From Labilithrix luteola (lineage in GTDB: Bacteria; Myxococcota_A; Polyangia; Polyangiales; Polyangiaceae), in assembly GCF_001263205.1 (NCBI RefSeq), contig NZ_CP012333.1:8351501-8415500 (forward strand): DNA of 64,000 nucleotides. The letters run 5' to 3'. This document shows, in pieces, positions 35,908 to 44,619 of the stretch. Position 1 is the stretch's first letter. Each line of letters opens with the position of its first letter. Under the pieces are notes generated by a model that saw only the letters and a list, made by a program, of their open reading frames with translations, had not been told where the DNA came from and ran no database searches. The position numbers and the translations under genes were made by a program.

Positions 35908-36056
35908 GGCCTTCAGCGTTGCGTGGTGCTCGGCGGCGTCAAGGACGCTGCGCGCCGCTTACGCGGCGGCTCGCTGCGCCTGCCGTCCTTGACTCCGCCT
36001 CCGTGCGACGCGGGCGAGGGGAGCCCTCGCTCGGGAGGGCTCGGAAGGAGATTGCG
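35908..36056 (+). repeat. Leader cassette of an S23-type gene, copy 2, with palindromic insertion
   Basis: This is homologous to 34137-34217, including the GCCCTC/GAGGGC hairpin (36023-36040). It is interrupted by about 70 extra bases with an outer 10-base inverted repeat (35938-35947 with 35984-35993, GTCAAGGACG) and an inner stem CGCCGC-TTAC-GCGGCG (35953-35968), like a REP-type element. Confidence 0.65.
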
Positions 36057-36126
36057 ATGCTGAGGATTCACGAAACGATTCTGGAGCTGATCAAGGACGT
36101 GGCTCCGTTGGCCAATGCGATTGCGC
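36057..36126 (+). pseudogene. Truncated S23-type (four-helix-bundle) gene
   Basis: The ATG at 36057, after GGAAGGAG, opens a frame MLRIHETILELIKDVAPLAN that matches the first helix of the gene at 34218. Homology stops after about 23 codons (ARHC) and the frame continues into unrelated sequence. It is more diverged than the copy at 47680, so it is a different paralogue rather than a recent duplicate. Confidence 0.7.
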
Positions 36127-36294
36127 GGCACTGCCGCCGGGAGACAAGGACGGATCGACCTGCGTACTCTGTCTGCCCAATCAAGTCGTGCGTGCGAGGT
36201 AGAGCTGCGCCGCGGAGGGGACTTCGATGCCCTCGCTCATTGCGGCGGATACTCCACCTCATTCGCTGTCCCGATGGCGAATACCTCGCGTCGC

Positions 36295-36849
36295 TCATCG
36301 GTCGTTCGCGAGGGACGGGGTTGCGCCCACGCAATGATCGTAGATTTGTTGAGCGAGCTTTTTCACGAGTGGGCTTCCGTCGCTTTTGACGAGGAGCGAG
36401 AGCCCCGGAAGGAGCTGGACGACGTCCCACTTCACGCTCGCGTAGCGTGGTGGCGTCTCCGTTTCGGTGAACGTTGCGACTGTCATCGGCGGTCGTTCGA
36501 CACCGAGCGCCGTCGCGGCCGGACCCGTCGTGAGCTTCGCCGTCGCGTAGGTCTCGATCTCCTCCGCGGACATGTGCGCGAGGCGTGACTTGATGGCATC
36601 GAGCGAGAGGTGCTCGTCGCGCTGCATGTGCCGAATCGACAGCGCTCGAAGCAGCGCAGGTCGCTGGTAGCGCGTCGCTGTTCCGTAGAACCGTGGACTC
36701 GAGAGGAGGCCCTTCTGCAGGTAGTAGCGAATCGTCCGCGGTGTGACGCCGACGAGCGTTGCCAATTCCGCGATGAGCCAGCCGTCGTGCGGTGGCGGAG
36801 CGCGGCGGCGCCGGCGTCGACGGTCCGGAGACCGAAATCTACGTGCCAT
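36295..36849 (-). CDS. MerR-family transcriptional regulator
   Basis: 184 residues with an Arg-rich N-terminal tail and a MerR-type winged helix (about 24-95: LIAELATLVGVTPRTIRYYLQKGLL, then RYQRPALLRALSIRHMQ and LSLDAIKSRLAHM). The C-terminal 75 residues form a small effector domain without the Cys pattern of metal-responsive members. Nothing indicates its ligand. No obvious target gene is adjacent; the phosphoesterase lies upstream on the same strand, separated by S23 debris. Confidence 0.85.
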   Translation of the reverse strand: MARRFRSPDRRRRRRRAPPPHDGWLIAELATLVGVTPRTIRYYLQKGLLSSPRFYGTATRYQRPALLRALSIRHMQRDEHLSLDAIKSRLAHMSAEEIETYATAKLTTGPAATALGVERPPMTVATFTETETPPRYASVKWDVVQLLPGLSLLVKSDGSPLVKKLAQQIYDHCVGATPSLANDR

Positions 36850-37524
36850 TCGAGAACCGTAGCTTGCCAGCTGGTCTTGGACGAGGACTGTCGAGACAGT
36901 AAGTGCTCGCGAGCTGGACCCGTCTTGCCACCTCGACGTTACTGCGTTCCAGCTCGCTGGCTCCCGTCACGACAGTGGTGCGAATTTGCTGTCATGTCGG
37001 AGGCCCCATCCCGCCAGTGATCAGATTTCAAAACCAGCTGGCTGGTTCCGTCCACACACCGATGTCATGACGGGAGGCTCGCAGCTGGTTCCGTCGTGAC
37101 ATGACTGGATGGACGGAGCCAGCCCGCTGTTCTCGTCCAAACAGCGATGAGCCGTGGAAGCCAGCTCGCTGGCCCCGTCCAAACAGCGATGCCCCGTTGA
37201 AGAAAGCACCTCGCGGTTCCGCGCAGGCGAGAAGAACTTCGCGTGCATGCGCTCGTTCAAAGCATGGCGGCCTTCATGCCGCACTTCTCAGTGCTGCTGA
37301 TCACTCTGGCGACGGTTGGCAGCACGACATCCACGACCGCTGGCGCAAGTCGTGGCGAGGCGAGCTTTCGCGGAGCCGCGACGCCGTCGTTCATCGACCG
37401 AACGCGCGATCGCTTGCGCGCTTCGCGCCTTCGCTGAGCGCCGCGAGCTTCGCCCAAACGAGCGTCCGTGTCTCCGCCGAAGACGACTGCAGCCGCGAGC
37501 GCCTGTGCCGCTGCGGTGCGCGTC
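36850..37524. other. Gene-free stretch with degenerate repeats before the IS3 element
   Basis: About 675 bases without a credible gene. The left part is made of degenerate repeat units (described separately). The right part (37210-37524) contains open frames on both strands with no recognisable protein features. Confidence 0.6.
36860..37200. repeat. Degenerate repeat array with 42-base units
   Basis: The two best units are 37117-37158 and 37159-37200, each starting CCAGCYCGCTG and containing CTCGTCC or CCCGTCC followed by AAACAGCGATG. A third begins at 37034 and weaker ones occur near 36863, 36952 and 37079. The core CCAGCTCGCTGG is itself nearly palindromic. Spacers are not unique sequences of constant length, so this is not a CRISPR array. 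Confidence 0.65.
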
Positions 37525-38252
37525 TGATGATCCCCCGCTTCCGTGGACACCCCGAAACGCGCGAAGATACGCGAGGAGTGTTCGATGGCGAAGCAACAGG
37601 TACGACGAGCTCGGAGGTCGTTTACTCCAGAAGCGGCGTTTCCGACGTACGACCGACTCCAGCCACGACAGCCCAATCGCGCCGAACATCGTCGCGCGTG
37701 ACTTCGCGCCAGCCACGGCGAATGAGGTGTGGGCGGGCGACGTGACGTACATCGCGACCGGCGAGGGATGGGGCTACCTCGCCATTCTTCTGGACCTGCA
37801 TTCGCGCCGCGTCGTCGGCTGGGCGCTCAGTGCAACGAACGATACCCAGCTCGCTCTGGCAGCTCTCCGTCGCGCCGTCGCGAGCCGCCACTGCATTCCC
37901 GCCGGACTCGTCCATCACACCGATCGCGGAAGCCCGTACGCCAGCGCCGACTACCGCGCGGCGCTTGACGCCTACGGGATGACTGCCAGCATGAGTCGCC
38001 GTGGCGATTGCTGGGATAACGCCGTCTCCGAGAGTTTCTTCGCGACGCTGCGCGCCGAACTCGTCGACCACGAGAACTATGCGACGCGCCGAGCGGCCGA
38101 GAAGGCCATTGGCGACTACATAGACCGCTTCTACAACGTCGAGAGACTCCACTCGTTCCTCGACTACGTCAGTCCGATCGAGTTCGAATTGAGGCTCACA
38201 TCGCCGCGATTGCGGCATAGTCAACTTTGTCCACCGAGGCGGGGGAGGATCA
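37525..38252 (+). mobile_element. Internally deleted IS3-family insertion sequence
   Basis: The ends are 24-base inverted repeats at 37525-37548 and 38229-38252, both starting TGAT and sharing TCCCCCGC and GTGGAC (5 mismatches). GTC directly flanks both ends (37522-37524 and 38253-38255), a 3-base target duplication typical of IS3. The total of 728 bases is about half a normal IS3 element. The inside joins the first codons of orfA to the integrase part of orfB. An identical left end occurs at 48074-48097. Confidence 0.85.
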
Positions 38253-38275
38253 GTCGAGGTGGGCGTGTGCGTTGA
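37585..38275 (+). pseudogene. Defective IS3 transposase (orfA start joined to orfB integrase domain)
   Basis: The frame at 37585 reads MAKQQVRRARRSFTPE, the start of the orfA helix-turn-helix protein, and leaves homology near 37633. A different frame then carries the rve domain of orfB: SPIAPNIVARDFAPATANEV, WAGDVTYI, HHTDRGSPY and DNAVSESFFATLRAEL, so all three DDE acidic residues are present. The zinc-finger/HTH and N-terminal half of orfB are deleted and no single start yields a full transposase. The frame runs past the right inverted repeat to 38275. Confidence 0.85.
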
Positions 38276-38282
38276 CGCTTGC

Positions 38283-39746
38283 TCAGTTCATTGCCAGTCG
38301 TGACTCGAAGCCCGTAAGCAAGTCTGCTGCTTCGGCGCGGGTTGGGATGCCGAGCTTCGTCACGAGCTCCGACGAGGGCTCTACGTCGAGGCGGGCGCGT
38401 AGTGACTGGAGGGCCTCGGCGCGTGCAGCTTCGACCAAGGCGCGTTCTTCGTCCGTCAATCGGGTGTCGAGCCACGCCGCAACATCGTGGGCGAGCTCGG
38501 CGTGACGAATCTCGTCGCCTGCGATCTCGCGTAGAAGTCGACGATGCTCAGGCGCCGAGCGCTCCGCCTGGAAGGCCGCGACGATGGCGCCATAGGTCTC
38601 CAACGTGCATCCCTCGACGACGTTCTCGACGGCGATGGAAACGAGGTCACGCGCTCCCACGTCGGTGACCTCGACAGCCGGCACGTCGGCTCCAAGGTTG
38701 TGCGCAAGTTGGCTCATGTCGCGGGCGTGTCGGATCTCGTCGCGGCGCGCTTGGCGTGCCCGGCGCACGAGGTTCGGGGGGGCGTCGTGGCTGACGAGCT
38801 CGCGCTCGAGACGCCGGAAAGCATGGACACTCGCGGCTTCGAGGTGGGCGCTCGAAGCGACGAACGCTGCAACGGCCGAGGCCGTTGATTGTCGAGCCTC
38901 GAGCAGGCCGGCGGGGCGCCTTCCGCAAGTGCCGAGAGCCTGGTACTCGTGTGCAACGACGGTTACCGTTCCATCGACTGTGATGTGGACGCGGCGGCGG
39001 TTGTGTGAAGCGCAGGCATCGAAGGTGACGAGTAGCTCCCAGGAGCCGTCTTCGTTCTTTTTCCAGCCCGCACGGTAGATGCCTGGCGCACAGTCGACGA
39101 GCATCGTTCGCGTCGAAGCAAGAAGGCGCGCTTCCTCGAGCGTGTCGATCGGTGCGAACACGCGGGCAACGTCTTCCGTCGTGTAGAGCGGCGAGACCGT
39201 GTCACCAGTCGTCACGACAAGGAAGGCCCGGGCGTTGATGCAGCAGGTGCTGGGACTGTTGGGCGGCTTGGCGTAGCTCGGATTTCCTCCCGGTATCCAG
39301 CCTGCGTCGACAGAGTCGGGATTGTCGGGCAAGACCGCATTGCCAAGGGCAGTGATACACTGCGTTGGATCTGCCGCTGTCTTGCAGGGCGTCCCCGCGG
39401 ACGCGACCTTGGTTGGCGCACTCAACGCGACCGGCGACTTCGAGTAGTCGAGCGTTTGCGTTCGAAGCTCGATGTAGTCGATCGAAGTCTTCGGCGTGAG
39501 GTTGGTGAGGATGTCAGCGAGCGGAGCGTTGCAAGCGAACGTCGCCTCATCGGCAAAGGCGGCCACGTCGCCCTGATCTCTCGTGCCCGCTTCAATGCTG
39601 CTACTTTCGTCGGCGGTACTGCCTTCGACGCGGCTTTTGTCGTCGGAAGATGTGGCTGCGCTATCGCTATTGGAACAACTAGCGATCGACGACGCCAAGG
39701 CCGTTTGGACGATTCCGCGGACGATGCTTCTGAGACGTCTGGACAT
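38283..39746 (-). CDS. Lipoprotein with C-terminal ferritin-like diiron domain
   Basis: 487 residues from ATG 39746. A basic start and hydrophobic stretch end in a lipobox (SSIASCSNS), then a Ser/Asp-rich linker. The middle (about 80-300) is an unrecognised domain with five Cys and a segment on constructing a response (DCAPGIYRAGWKKNEDGSW). The C-terminal 170 residues are ferritin-like: HLEAASVHAF, ARRDEIRHARDM, VVEGCTLETYG and AGDEIRHAELAHD give the E, ExxH, E, ExxH set that binds two irons. An extracytoplasmic ferritin-like lipoprotein is unusual; it may sequester iron or handle peroxide at the envelope. Confidence 0.75.
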   Translation of the reverse strand: MSRRLRSIVRGIVQTALASSIASCSNSDSAATSSDDKSRVEGSTADESSSIEAGTRDQGDVAAFADEATFACNAPLADILTNLTPKTSIDYIELRTQTLDYSKSPVALSAPTKVASAGTPCKTAADPTQCITALGNAVLPDNPDSVDAGWIPGGNPSYAKPPNSPSTCCINARAFLVVTTGDTVSPLYTTEDVARVFAPIDTLEEARLLASTRTMLVDCAPGIYRAGWKKNEDGSWELLVTFDACASHNRRRVHITVDGTVTVVAHEYQALGTCGRRPAGLLEARQSTASAVAAFVASSAHLEAASVHAFRRLERELVSHDAPPNLVRRARQARRDEIRHARDMSQLAHNLGADVPAVEVTDVGARDLVSIAVENVVEGCTLETYGAIVAAFQAERSAPEHRRLLREIAGDEIRHAELAHDVAAWLDTRLTDEERALVEAARAEALQSLRARLDVEPSSELVTKLGIPTRAEAADLLTGFESRLAMN

Positions 39747-40582
39747 GACCGGCGATACGCAGGTTTTGTGCCGTGAGCCGTTCCAGCGAATGAGCGGGAA
39801 ATCGAAGGGCCGGCCAAATCCTGCGAGGTGGTTGCGGCTCACGATGGCACGCTCTGGCACCTTCCAATTCGTGTGGCTGCGGAGGCTGCATGCTCACCAG
39901 CAGAGACCACATTCCGTCGCTGCTGAAATCGAGCATACGACGGACGGCCGCCACTTTCGCCCCTCGATTGCTTGCTGCCCATCCGCCTTTGGGCTTCCTA
40001 CTCTCCAAATTTGTCATAGCCCGTCGCGACGAGCAACCCGCCCCCTCCCTTCGGACGGGAAGGACGCTTTTCGGGAGTCTCCGCGGGCGCCGGCCAAGGT
40101 GCCGTGAACATCGGCTCCAGCGACGTGTCCTTTGGCGGGATGGCTCGTTCGCCCGAACGCCATGCATCGTCTTCCGACTCGTCGATCGCGAGTGCCACGA
40201 AGAGGGCCAGCGAGTGGAGGATCGTTTTGCAGCTCGCGCCGACCGTCGCGCGCGAGGTCTCGCGTCCGACGAGATCGCGCACGACGACTCGGCCCGTCAC
40301 CGCCGTCGGACTCTCGATCGTAACCTGCGCCGTGACTGTGCGTGTGCGCTGGTTGGGGCTCGGCCGCCAGTGCGAGGTTCCAGCGGCCGCGGGAAGGAGC
40401 GGATGAGCGCAGGGAAGAGTTTCACCTCGCGTGATGGGAAGCGGCGGTCCCGTTTGATCACGAAAACACCGTCGGCCCGCCGGAGTGCGCGAAATTGCGG
40501 CGGGAGGGTGACGGTACGGAGCGGTTCGGACGAGGACGAACGTCGACGGCGTTTACTGGAAACGCAAGTCGCCGGCACCCCG
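39747..40582. other. Gene-poor region, possibly with a decayed gene
   Basis: 836 bases with no intact gene I can support. The minus strand between 39998 and 40555 has a protein-like frame without a start codon (separate entry). The rest contains nothing recognisable. Confidence 0.5.
39998..40555 (-). pseudogene. Possible decayed gene related to the family at 56733
   Basis: The minus frame is open from about 40555 to the stop at 39998 but has no ATG or GTG until GTG 40300. Its middle reads TRTVTAQVTIE, RVVVRDLVGRETSRATVGASC and LHSLALFVALAIDE. That order, a strand of xVxAxVTI, GRE...SC and a hydrophobic ALAIDE/P, is the pattern seen in the exported protein at 56733-57728 (TSCAALAEAAAVAISLAIDP). 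Without a signal peptide or start it looks truncated. Confidence 0.35.
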
Positions 40583-40993
40583 TCATCGCGGCCAGTTGCA
40601 CGCGGTTCCCGCGCGAAACGCAACGCGAAAGCTGCACACGCCTCCGGCATCGAGGCGGGCGGCACTCTCGGGAGGAGCCGCTCGCCCACACGCGAGGACG
40701 CATTCATTGGTGCGAGGCGCGGGACAATCATTGAGGCAGCGCACGGCCTCGACGCATCCGGGATCGATCGAGCACGCCTTCAACTGGCTGCAGCACCGCT
40801 GTTCGAGATCGGCCTCGCAGCTCGCAGGATAGTCGGGCGGGTACATGACAATGCCGCATGGAGGATCCTCCGAATTGGTGGATGCCTGGTCTTTCGCGAC
40901 AGGGTCCTCGAACACCGATTTTCCGGTTTCCGAGCTCGAACAACCGAGGACCACGACCATGGTCGCCGACGCGACGATGCCGAATCGATTCAT
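40583..40993 (-). CDS. Small Cys-rich lipoprotein
   Basis: 136 residues from ATG 40993. The lipobox MVVVLGCSSS predicts a lipoprotein. The mature part has a compact Cys motif: PPCGIV, SCEADLEQRCCSQLKAC, DPGCVEAVRCLNDCP and ECVLACG, giving ten Cys in about 50 residues. This small disulfide-rich module (CC..L..C..D..C..L..C) is frequent in lipoproteins of Sorangium-like myxobacteria. Its function is unknown. It is a complete, self-contained gene on the minus strand. Confidence 0.65.
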   Translation of the reverse strand: MNRFGIVASATMVVVLGCSSSETGKSVFEDPVAKDQASTNSEDPPCGIVMYPPDYPASCEADLEQRCCSQLKACSIDPGCVEAVRCLNDCPAPRTNECVLACGRAAPPESAARLDAGGVCSFRVAFRAGTACNWPR

Positions 40994-41401
40994 GGGCCAT
41001 GATGGTCGACCGGGCGGCGTTTTGATCACCCTTTGTCCGCGGGCGAAAGCTCGTCTCTGCGCGCGACTTTCGCGAAATGCGCTGCCCGCCGGGTTCAGCC
41101 CCGATCGGCCGCTACTGGGACGTGCAGGTCTCGCCGCCGGGGGAAGGAAGTCCAAACGCTTGTCAGCCGGCAAGGATTCGCTCACATAGGACCACGTTCC
41201 GCCCTGCTGAAATTTCGCAGAACAAGGATTACGTCCGCTCGGTGCTGGGGAGCCTTGTCGATCGAGGGGCGGTTGGATTTCCAACTCCCTCGAAGAGGGC
41301 AACGCATCACGAAGCCCACGCCGTGTCCGAGATTGTTCGAAGTGGAGACCATGCGCGAGGGGTGCCTGGGCGACCTGGAGTGAACCAGCTTTGCGCCACA
41401 C
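40994..41401. other. Intergenic region, nothing recognised
   Basis: About 410 bases between two divergent small genes. No repeat, RNA gene or convincing reading frame was seen. Confidence 0.5.
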
Positions 41402-41689
41402 ATGACGACCTGCGCCGCGTGCTCGCAGCAGGCCAAGGCACTCGACGTGCTGGCAACGTCCTTTCGCGCGGACACGTTCCACATGGACGAACTTTACGTG
41501 AGACGGGAGCGTATGCGATTGCTCGCGGCGTTCGACGGTTCGCTGGTCGCAAGCGAGATTCACGACACGCGCCGCTCGTTCGACAGACATCCTCTCGATG
41601 CGCGCACCGAAGATGCCGTCTACCTTCGCATCGTCGCGCTACAGCGAGCGAGTGACGGCAGCGCCATGCACGAGGAGGCCCGCGAGTAG
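41402..41689 (+). CDS. Hypothetical protein
   Basis: 95 residues with a CAAC motif near the N-terminus and a mixed charged helical composition (MDELYVRRERMRLLAAF). No family is recognised and there is no clear ribosome binding site. It could be a real small protein of the accessory region or the end of a decayed gene. Confidence 0.35.
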   Translation: MTTCAACSQQAKALDVLATSFRADTFHMDELYVRRERMRLLAAFDGSLVASEIHDTRRSFDRHPLDARTEDAVYLRIVALQRASDGSAMHEEARE

Positions 41690-41852
41690 ATGCGCGAAAA
41701 ATGATTTCCTGCGGGCTCGCGGTGAACGAGGGCAGGGAGGGAAGCCCGCGATCGCGAGCTCCGGACTACTCTCTGAGGCAGTCAGGACGGTGCTTGGGAG
41801 CATGATCGGACTACCAAACGCTTGCGTTGCCGTCGCCTTCGTTGCGCTGTAA

Positions 41853-42083
41853 GTGGTGCTCGTGGCCAATCCTGCGATGAAATGGACGAAAGGTGCTGGC
41901 GATATCTGGACGGCTCGTGTCGGCCCGTTCGGCCTGAAGGTGCAGCCCAAGGGCGACGGTCGATGGATCTGGCTAGTCACGAAGGCCGATGCTGCGAATC
42001 CCGAAGCGACCGGAGTGGGCTCGTCCCTTGGTGCCGCGAAGACCGCGACGGAACAATACGTACGACGCTCGGGCCTCGTCTGA
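41853..42083 (+). CDS. Small hypothetical protein
   Basis: 76 residues, or 68 from ATG 41877. The composition is protein-like, with several Trp and alternating hydrophobic positions (MKWTKGAGDIWTARVGPFGLKV, GRWIWLVTKAD) and a C-terminal helix (GAAKTATEQYVRR). It may be a small beta-rich single domain. I do not recognise the family. It is flanked by non-coding DNA in the accessory region. Confidence 0.5.
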   Translation: MVLVANPAMKWTKGAGDIWTARVGPFGLKVQPKGDGRWIWLVTKADAANPEATGVGSSLGAAKTATEQYVRRSGLV

Positions 42084-42243
42084 CCAGGGCTTGCGTTCCG
42101 TTGGCGCCGGGATCAGGTAGCCGTAGGGCGGACGTATTCATTCCGCTCGGCTTTCCTTGTCCCCGACTCCCTTTTTTCTCTTCCTCGTTCCCTGCGGGGC
42201 GGCCGCGCAGGCGGGCCTCGTCGAGCGTCAGTCCCTGCGAGCG

Positions 42244-42894
42244 TCAATTCCCCGGGTCGAAGCTAATCGGGTAGACGACCGTGACGATGCCGCCTTTGGG
42301 CGGCGGAAAGCGAAGCCGCGCGTAGCCCTGCTGAATGCAGGCGACGACGTCGGCATCGGGCAGGTCCGAGTGCGAGTCTTGGACCTTCACCACGTCACCA
42401 CACTCATCGATCACGAATGCCGTAGCGACACGTCCATGGAGCTTTGGATCTCGCCGAAGCCCTGATTCGTAACATGTGCGGAAGGCGTCGAAGCTCGCGC
42501 GCACCACCTGCTGAATCGTCTCGGGGGGAAGGCGGCCGCGTGAGACCGATACGGGGTCGTGCGTGGGGCGGGAGTCCGGAAGACTGGCGAATCCGGCCGT
42601 ACCGCCATCCAGCAGCGCGATCTCGTGCAACGGCTGATTGGCGCGAGAGGCCCTCTGCTCCGCGCAGCGACGGTTTCGGACTTCGACATCTGCGCTCGTT
42701 TCCGCCGCGCGTTCGCCCTTCGGTTCGGCGGCGATGCCCGCGTCCGAAGCTTGCGGCGTTGCTGACTCCTTGGTGGACGGAGCAGGCGCCGCGTCGCTCG
42801 GCTTCGGCAGCTCGCTCGGTGCGTGGCGCACCGCCGGCGCTGCGCAGGCGGCGAGCGATACGAGAGCGACGGCAGCACGCAAGAGAGGGCGCAT
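42244..42894 (-). CDS. Lipoprotein with AgmX/PglI C-terminal domain
   Basis: 216 residues from ATG 42894. The signal sequence ends in a lipobox (LAACAAP), followed by a Pro/Ala/Glu linker. The C-terminal domain (about 120-216) has the AgmX/PglI pattern: LPPETIQQVVRASFDAFRTCYESGL, LHGRVATAFVIDECGDV, VVACIQQGYARLRFPPP and VVYPISF. This TonB-like domain is named from Myxococcus gliding motility proteins and is abundant in myxobacteria, where it occurs in many envelope proteins of unknown function. The Cys pair (TCYE, ACIQ) is typical and probably forms a disulfide. Confidence 0.82.
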   Translation of the reverse strand: MRPLLRAAVALVSLAACAAPAVRHAPSELPKPSDAAPAPSTKESATPQASDAGIAAEPKGERAAETSADVEVRNRRCAEQRASRANQPLHEIALLDGGTAGFASLPDSRPTHDPVSVSRGRLPPETIQQVVRASFDAFRTCYESGLRRDPKLHGRVATAFVIDECGDVVKVQDSHSDLPDADVVACIQQGYARLRFPPPKGGIVTVVYPISFDPGN

Positions 42895-43422
42895 ACGTCG
42901 CGCGTAACACCAGCGGTCGTCGAAGGTCAACGTCGCGCCCACCGCGCCCGCCGCCCGCCCGGCCCGCCCCGTTTACGGCTGGGCCGTTGAACCCGCGGAC
43001 GCGGACGCGGACCCGGCTGCGGAGGCGGCTGCCGTCGCGGACGCGGACCCGGAGGCGGCCTTCACCCTGACCGCACCTCGACGCAGCATTTTTTGAGTTC
43101 GTTCCGCTCCCACACGGGCACGGGCCGTTGCGCCCTGTACGCCGGCCCTCATGGGAGGTCGGTGCGTCGAGTGGTGCCGCGCTGTCGAGCCGTTAATCGA
43201 TAATTGCGTGTCGATGCAGCCAATGGCGGTTTCGAACTCGACGCCAGCGCAGATCTGATTTCGTAGGCTGCTGCGCGAGGAGGCGCTCGGGCGAGGAGGC
43301 GCTCGGGCGAGGAGGCGCTCGGGCGAGGCATGCCGTCGCAGTGACGGCTTCCATGAGCCCAACCGTATTGCCGAATCGCGCCGGTTGCGCGCTCGTTCTC
43401 GGCGTATGCCGCTCATTCGCTT
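42895..43422. other. Intergenic region with short repeats
   Basis: 528 bases without a supported gene. It contains a GCGGAC-type hexamer block at 42997-43061, similar in style to the arrays after lon, and a 16-base tandem repeat at 43275-43329. Confidence 0.6.
43275..43329. repeat. 16-base tandem repeat, 3.4 copies
   Basis: The unit GCGAGGAGGCGCTCGG occurs three times without mismatch (43275, 43291, 43307) with a partial fourth. Confidence 0.9.
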
Positions 43423-44619
43423 ATGACGAGTCCCGCCGTGATTCGTTTGTTTCGTCGTTCTTTCGTTACATCGTCTCTCCTCCTTTCCGCATGCGGCGGA
43501 GCCATTGCATCCGAGGAGGCGCCCGACCCGATCACCTCCGAGCAGGAGCCCGACGGTGGTGCCGCTCCGTCCTCACGAGCAGACGCCGGCGTCGTCGACG
43601 CGAGTCCTGACGCGCGCATCGTCGACGCGAGCGCACCCGACGTTGCACCGCCGGACGCCGGGACGGTGAAGCTCGGGACCGTGACATCGTGGGTGTCATT
43701 CGGTCGTTTCGCCGTTGGCACCCAGAGTGGATCCGTCGCCATCGACGTTGCAAATCGGGGCACTGCGGTCTCGTCGCCGATCGCGGCGGTGCTGAATGGC
43801 ACTGGAGCAGATGCCTTCGTCGTCAGCTCGGATACTTGCACCGGCGTGGCGCTCTCGCCGGGCGAGGAGTGTACGGTGCGCATTGCGTACGCCCCGACCA
43901 CCGACGGTTCGCATGAGGCCGTGTGGAGCGTCATCGGTCAGCCATTGGCCGTCGTCGGGTTGGACGGCGAGGCGTACACTTCGGGCGTCCTGTCCGCGTC
44001 GACGACGCTCCTCGACTTCGGCGAACAACCGCTCGGCGTCCCCGGCAATCATCAGTCGTTCACGGTGACCAACGAGGGGCCGGGGACCGTGGTCGGGATC
44101 AAGACGACCGTCGAAGGGGCGGACGCCGCCGACTTCCTCCCATTCTCCTGCGCCTATATGCTTGCGCCAGGCGAGTCTTGCGTCTCCGACATCGAGTACT
44201 TTCCCCACCACCATCGTGGCGTCGAGAGCGCGGAGGCCGTCTTCGCGTTCGACGGAAAGACGCAGCTGCGCGTCCCGCTTCGCGGGCGTGCCCTCGCGCC
44301 AGCGCATTTCACTGGTGTCACATCGGTCGACTTCGACGACGTCGCGGTCGGCACGAGCGTACGGCGTGAGATTACGCTCACGAACGATGGCGACGAGGAG
44401 AACGGCACGTCGCTCGCGGTCGTGGAAGGCAACCTTCGGTTCCTCGTCGCGCAGAATGGTTGTAGCCACGTCGCGGGCGGCGCAAGCTGCCTGATTGCCG
44501 TCGACGCCAAGCCGCGCTCTGCCGGGCCCATGAACGCGACACTCCGCGTCCTTCTCCCCGGCGCGAGTGTGACAGAGCTCGATATCACGCTGACTGCGCG
44601 TGCGCTGGCGACGCCGTAG
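43423..44619 (+). CDS. Lipoprotein with HYDIN/ASH-type immunoglobulin-like repeats
   Basis: 398 residues. The N-terminus is basic, with a lipobox ending LLLSACGG and an Asp/Ala/Pro-rich linker (about 25-85). Three or four beta-sandwich repeats of about 100 residues follow, each of the choice-of-anchor-D/ASH type: FGRFAVGTQSGSVAIDVANRG, FGEQPLGVPGNHQSFTVTNEG and FDDVAVGTSVRREITLTNDG, each with a later C..V.LSPGEECTV- or GGASCLIAV-like strand. Such lipoproteins are common surface proteins in myxobacteria; binding partners are unknown. The start ATG 43423 lies on the edge of the repeat-rich stretch. Confidence 0.85.
   Translation: MTSPAVIRLFRRSFVTSSLLLSACGGAIASEEAPDPITSEQEPDGGAAPSSRADAGVVDASPDARIVDASAPDVAPPDAGTVKLGTVTSWVSFGRFAVGTQSGSVAIDVANRGTAVSSPIAAVLNGTGADAFVVSSDTCTGVALSPGEECTVRIAYAPTTDGSHEAVWSVIGQPLAVVGLDGEAYTSGVLSASTTLLDFGEQPLGVPGNHQSFTVTNEGPGTVVGIKTTVEGADAADFLPFSCAYMLAPGESCVSDIEYFPHHHRGVESAEAVFAFDGKTQLRVPLRGRALAPAHFTGVTSVDFDDVAVGTSVRREITLTNDGDEENGTSLAVVEGNLRFLVAQNGCSHVAGGASCLIAVDAKPRSAGPMNATLRVLLPGASVTELDITLTARALATP

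Noticed and set aside
37034..37200. CRISPR array
   Set aside because: Units of 42 bases are directly adjacent and degenerate, with no unique spacers and no cas genes.
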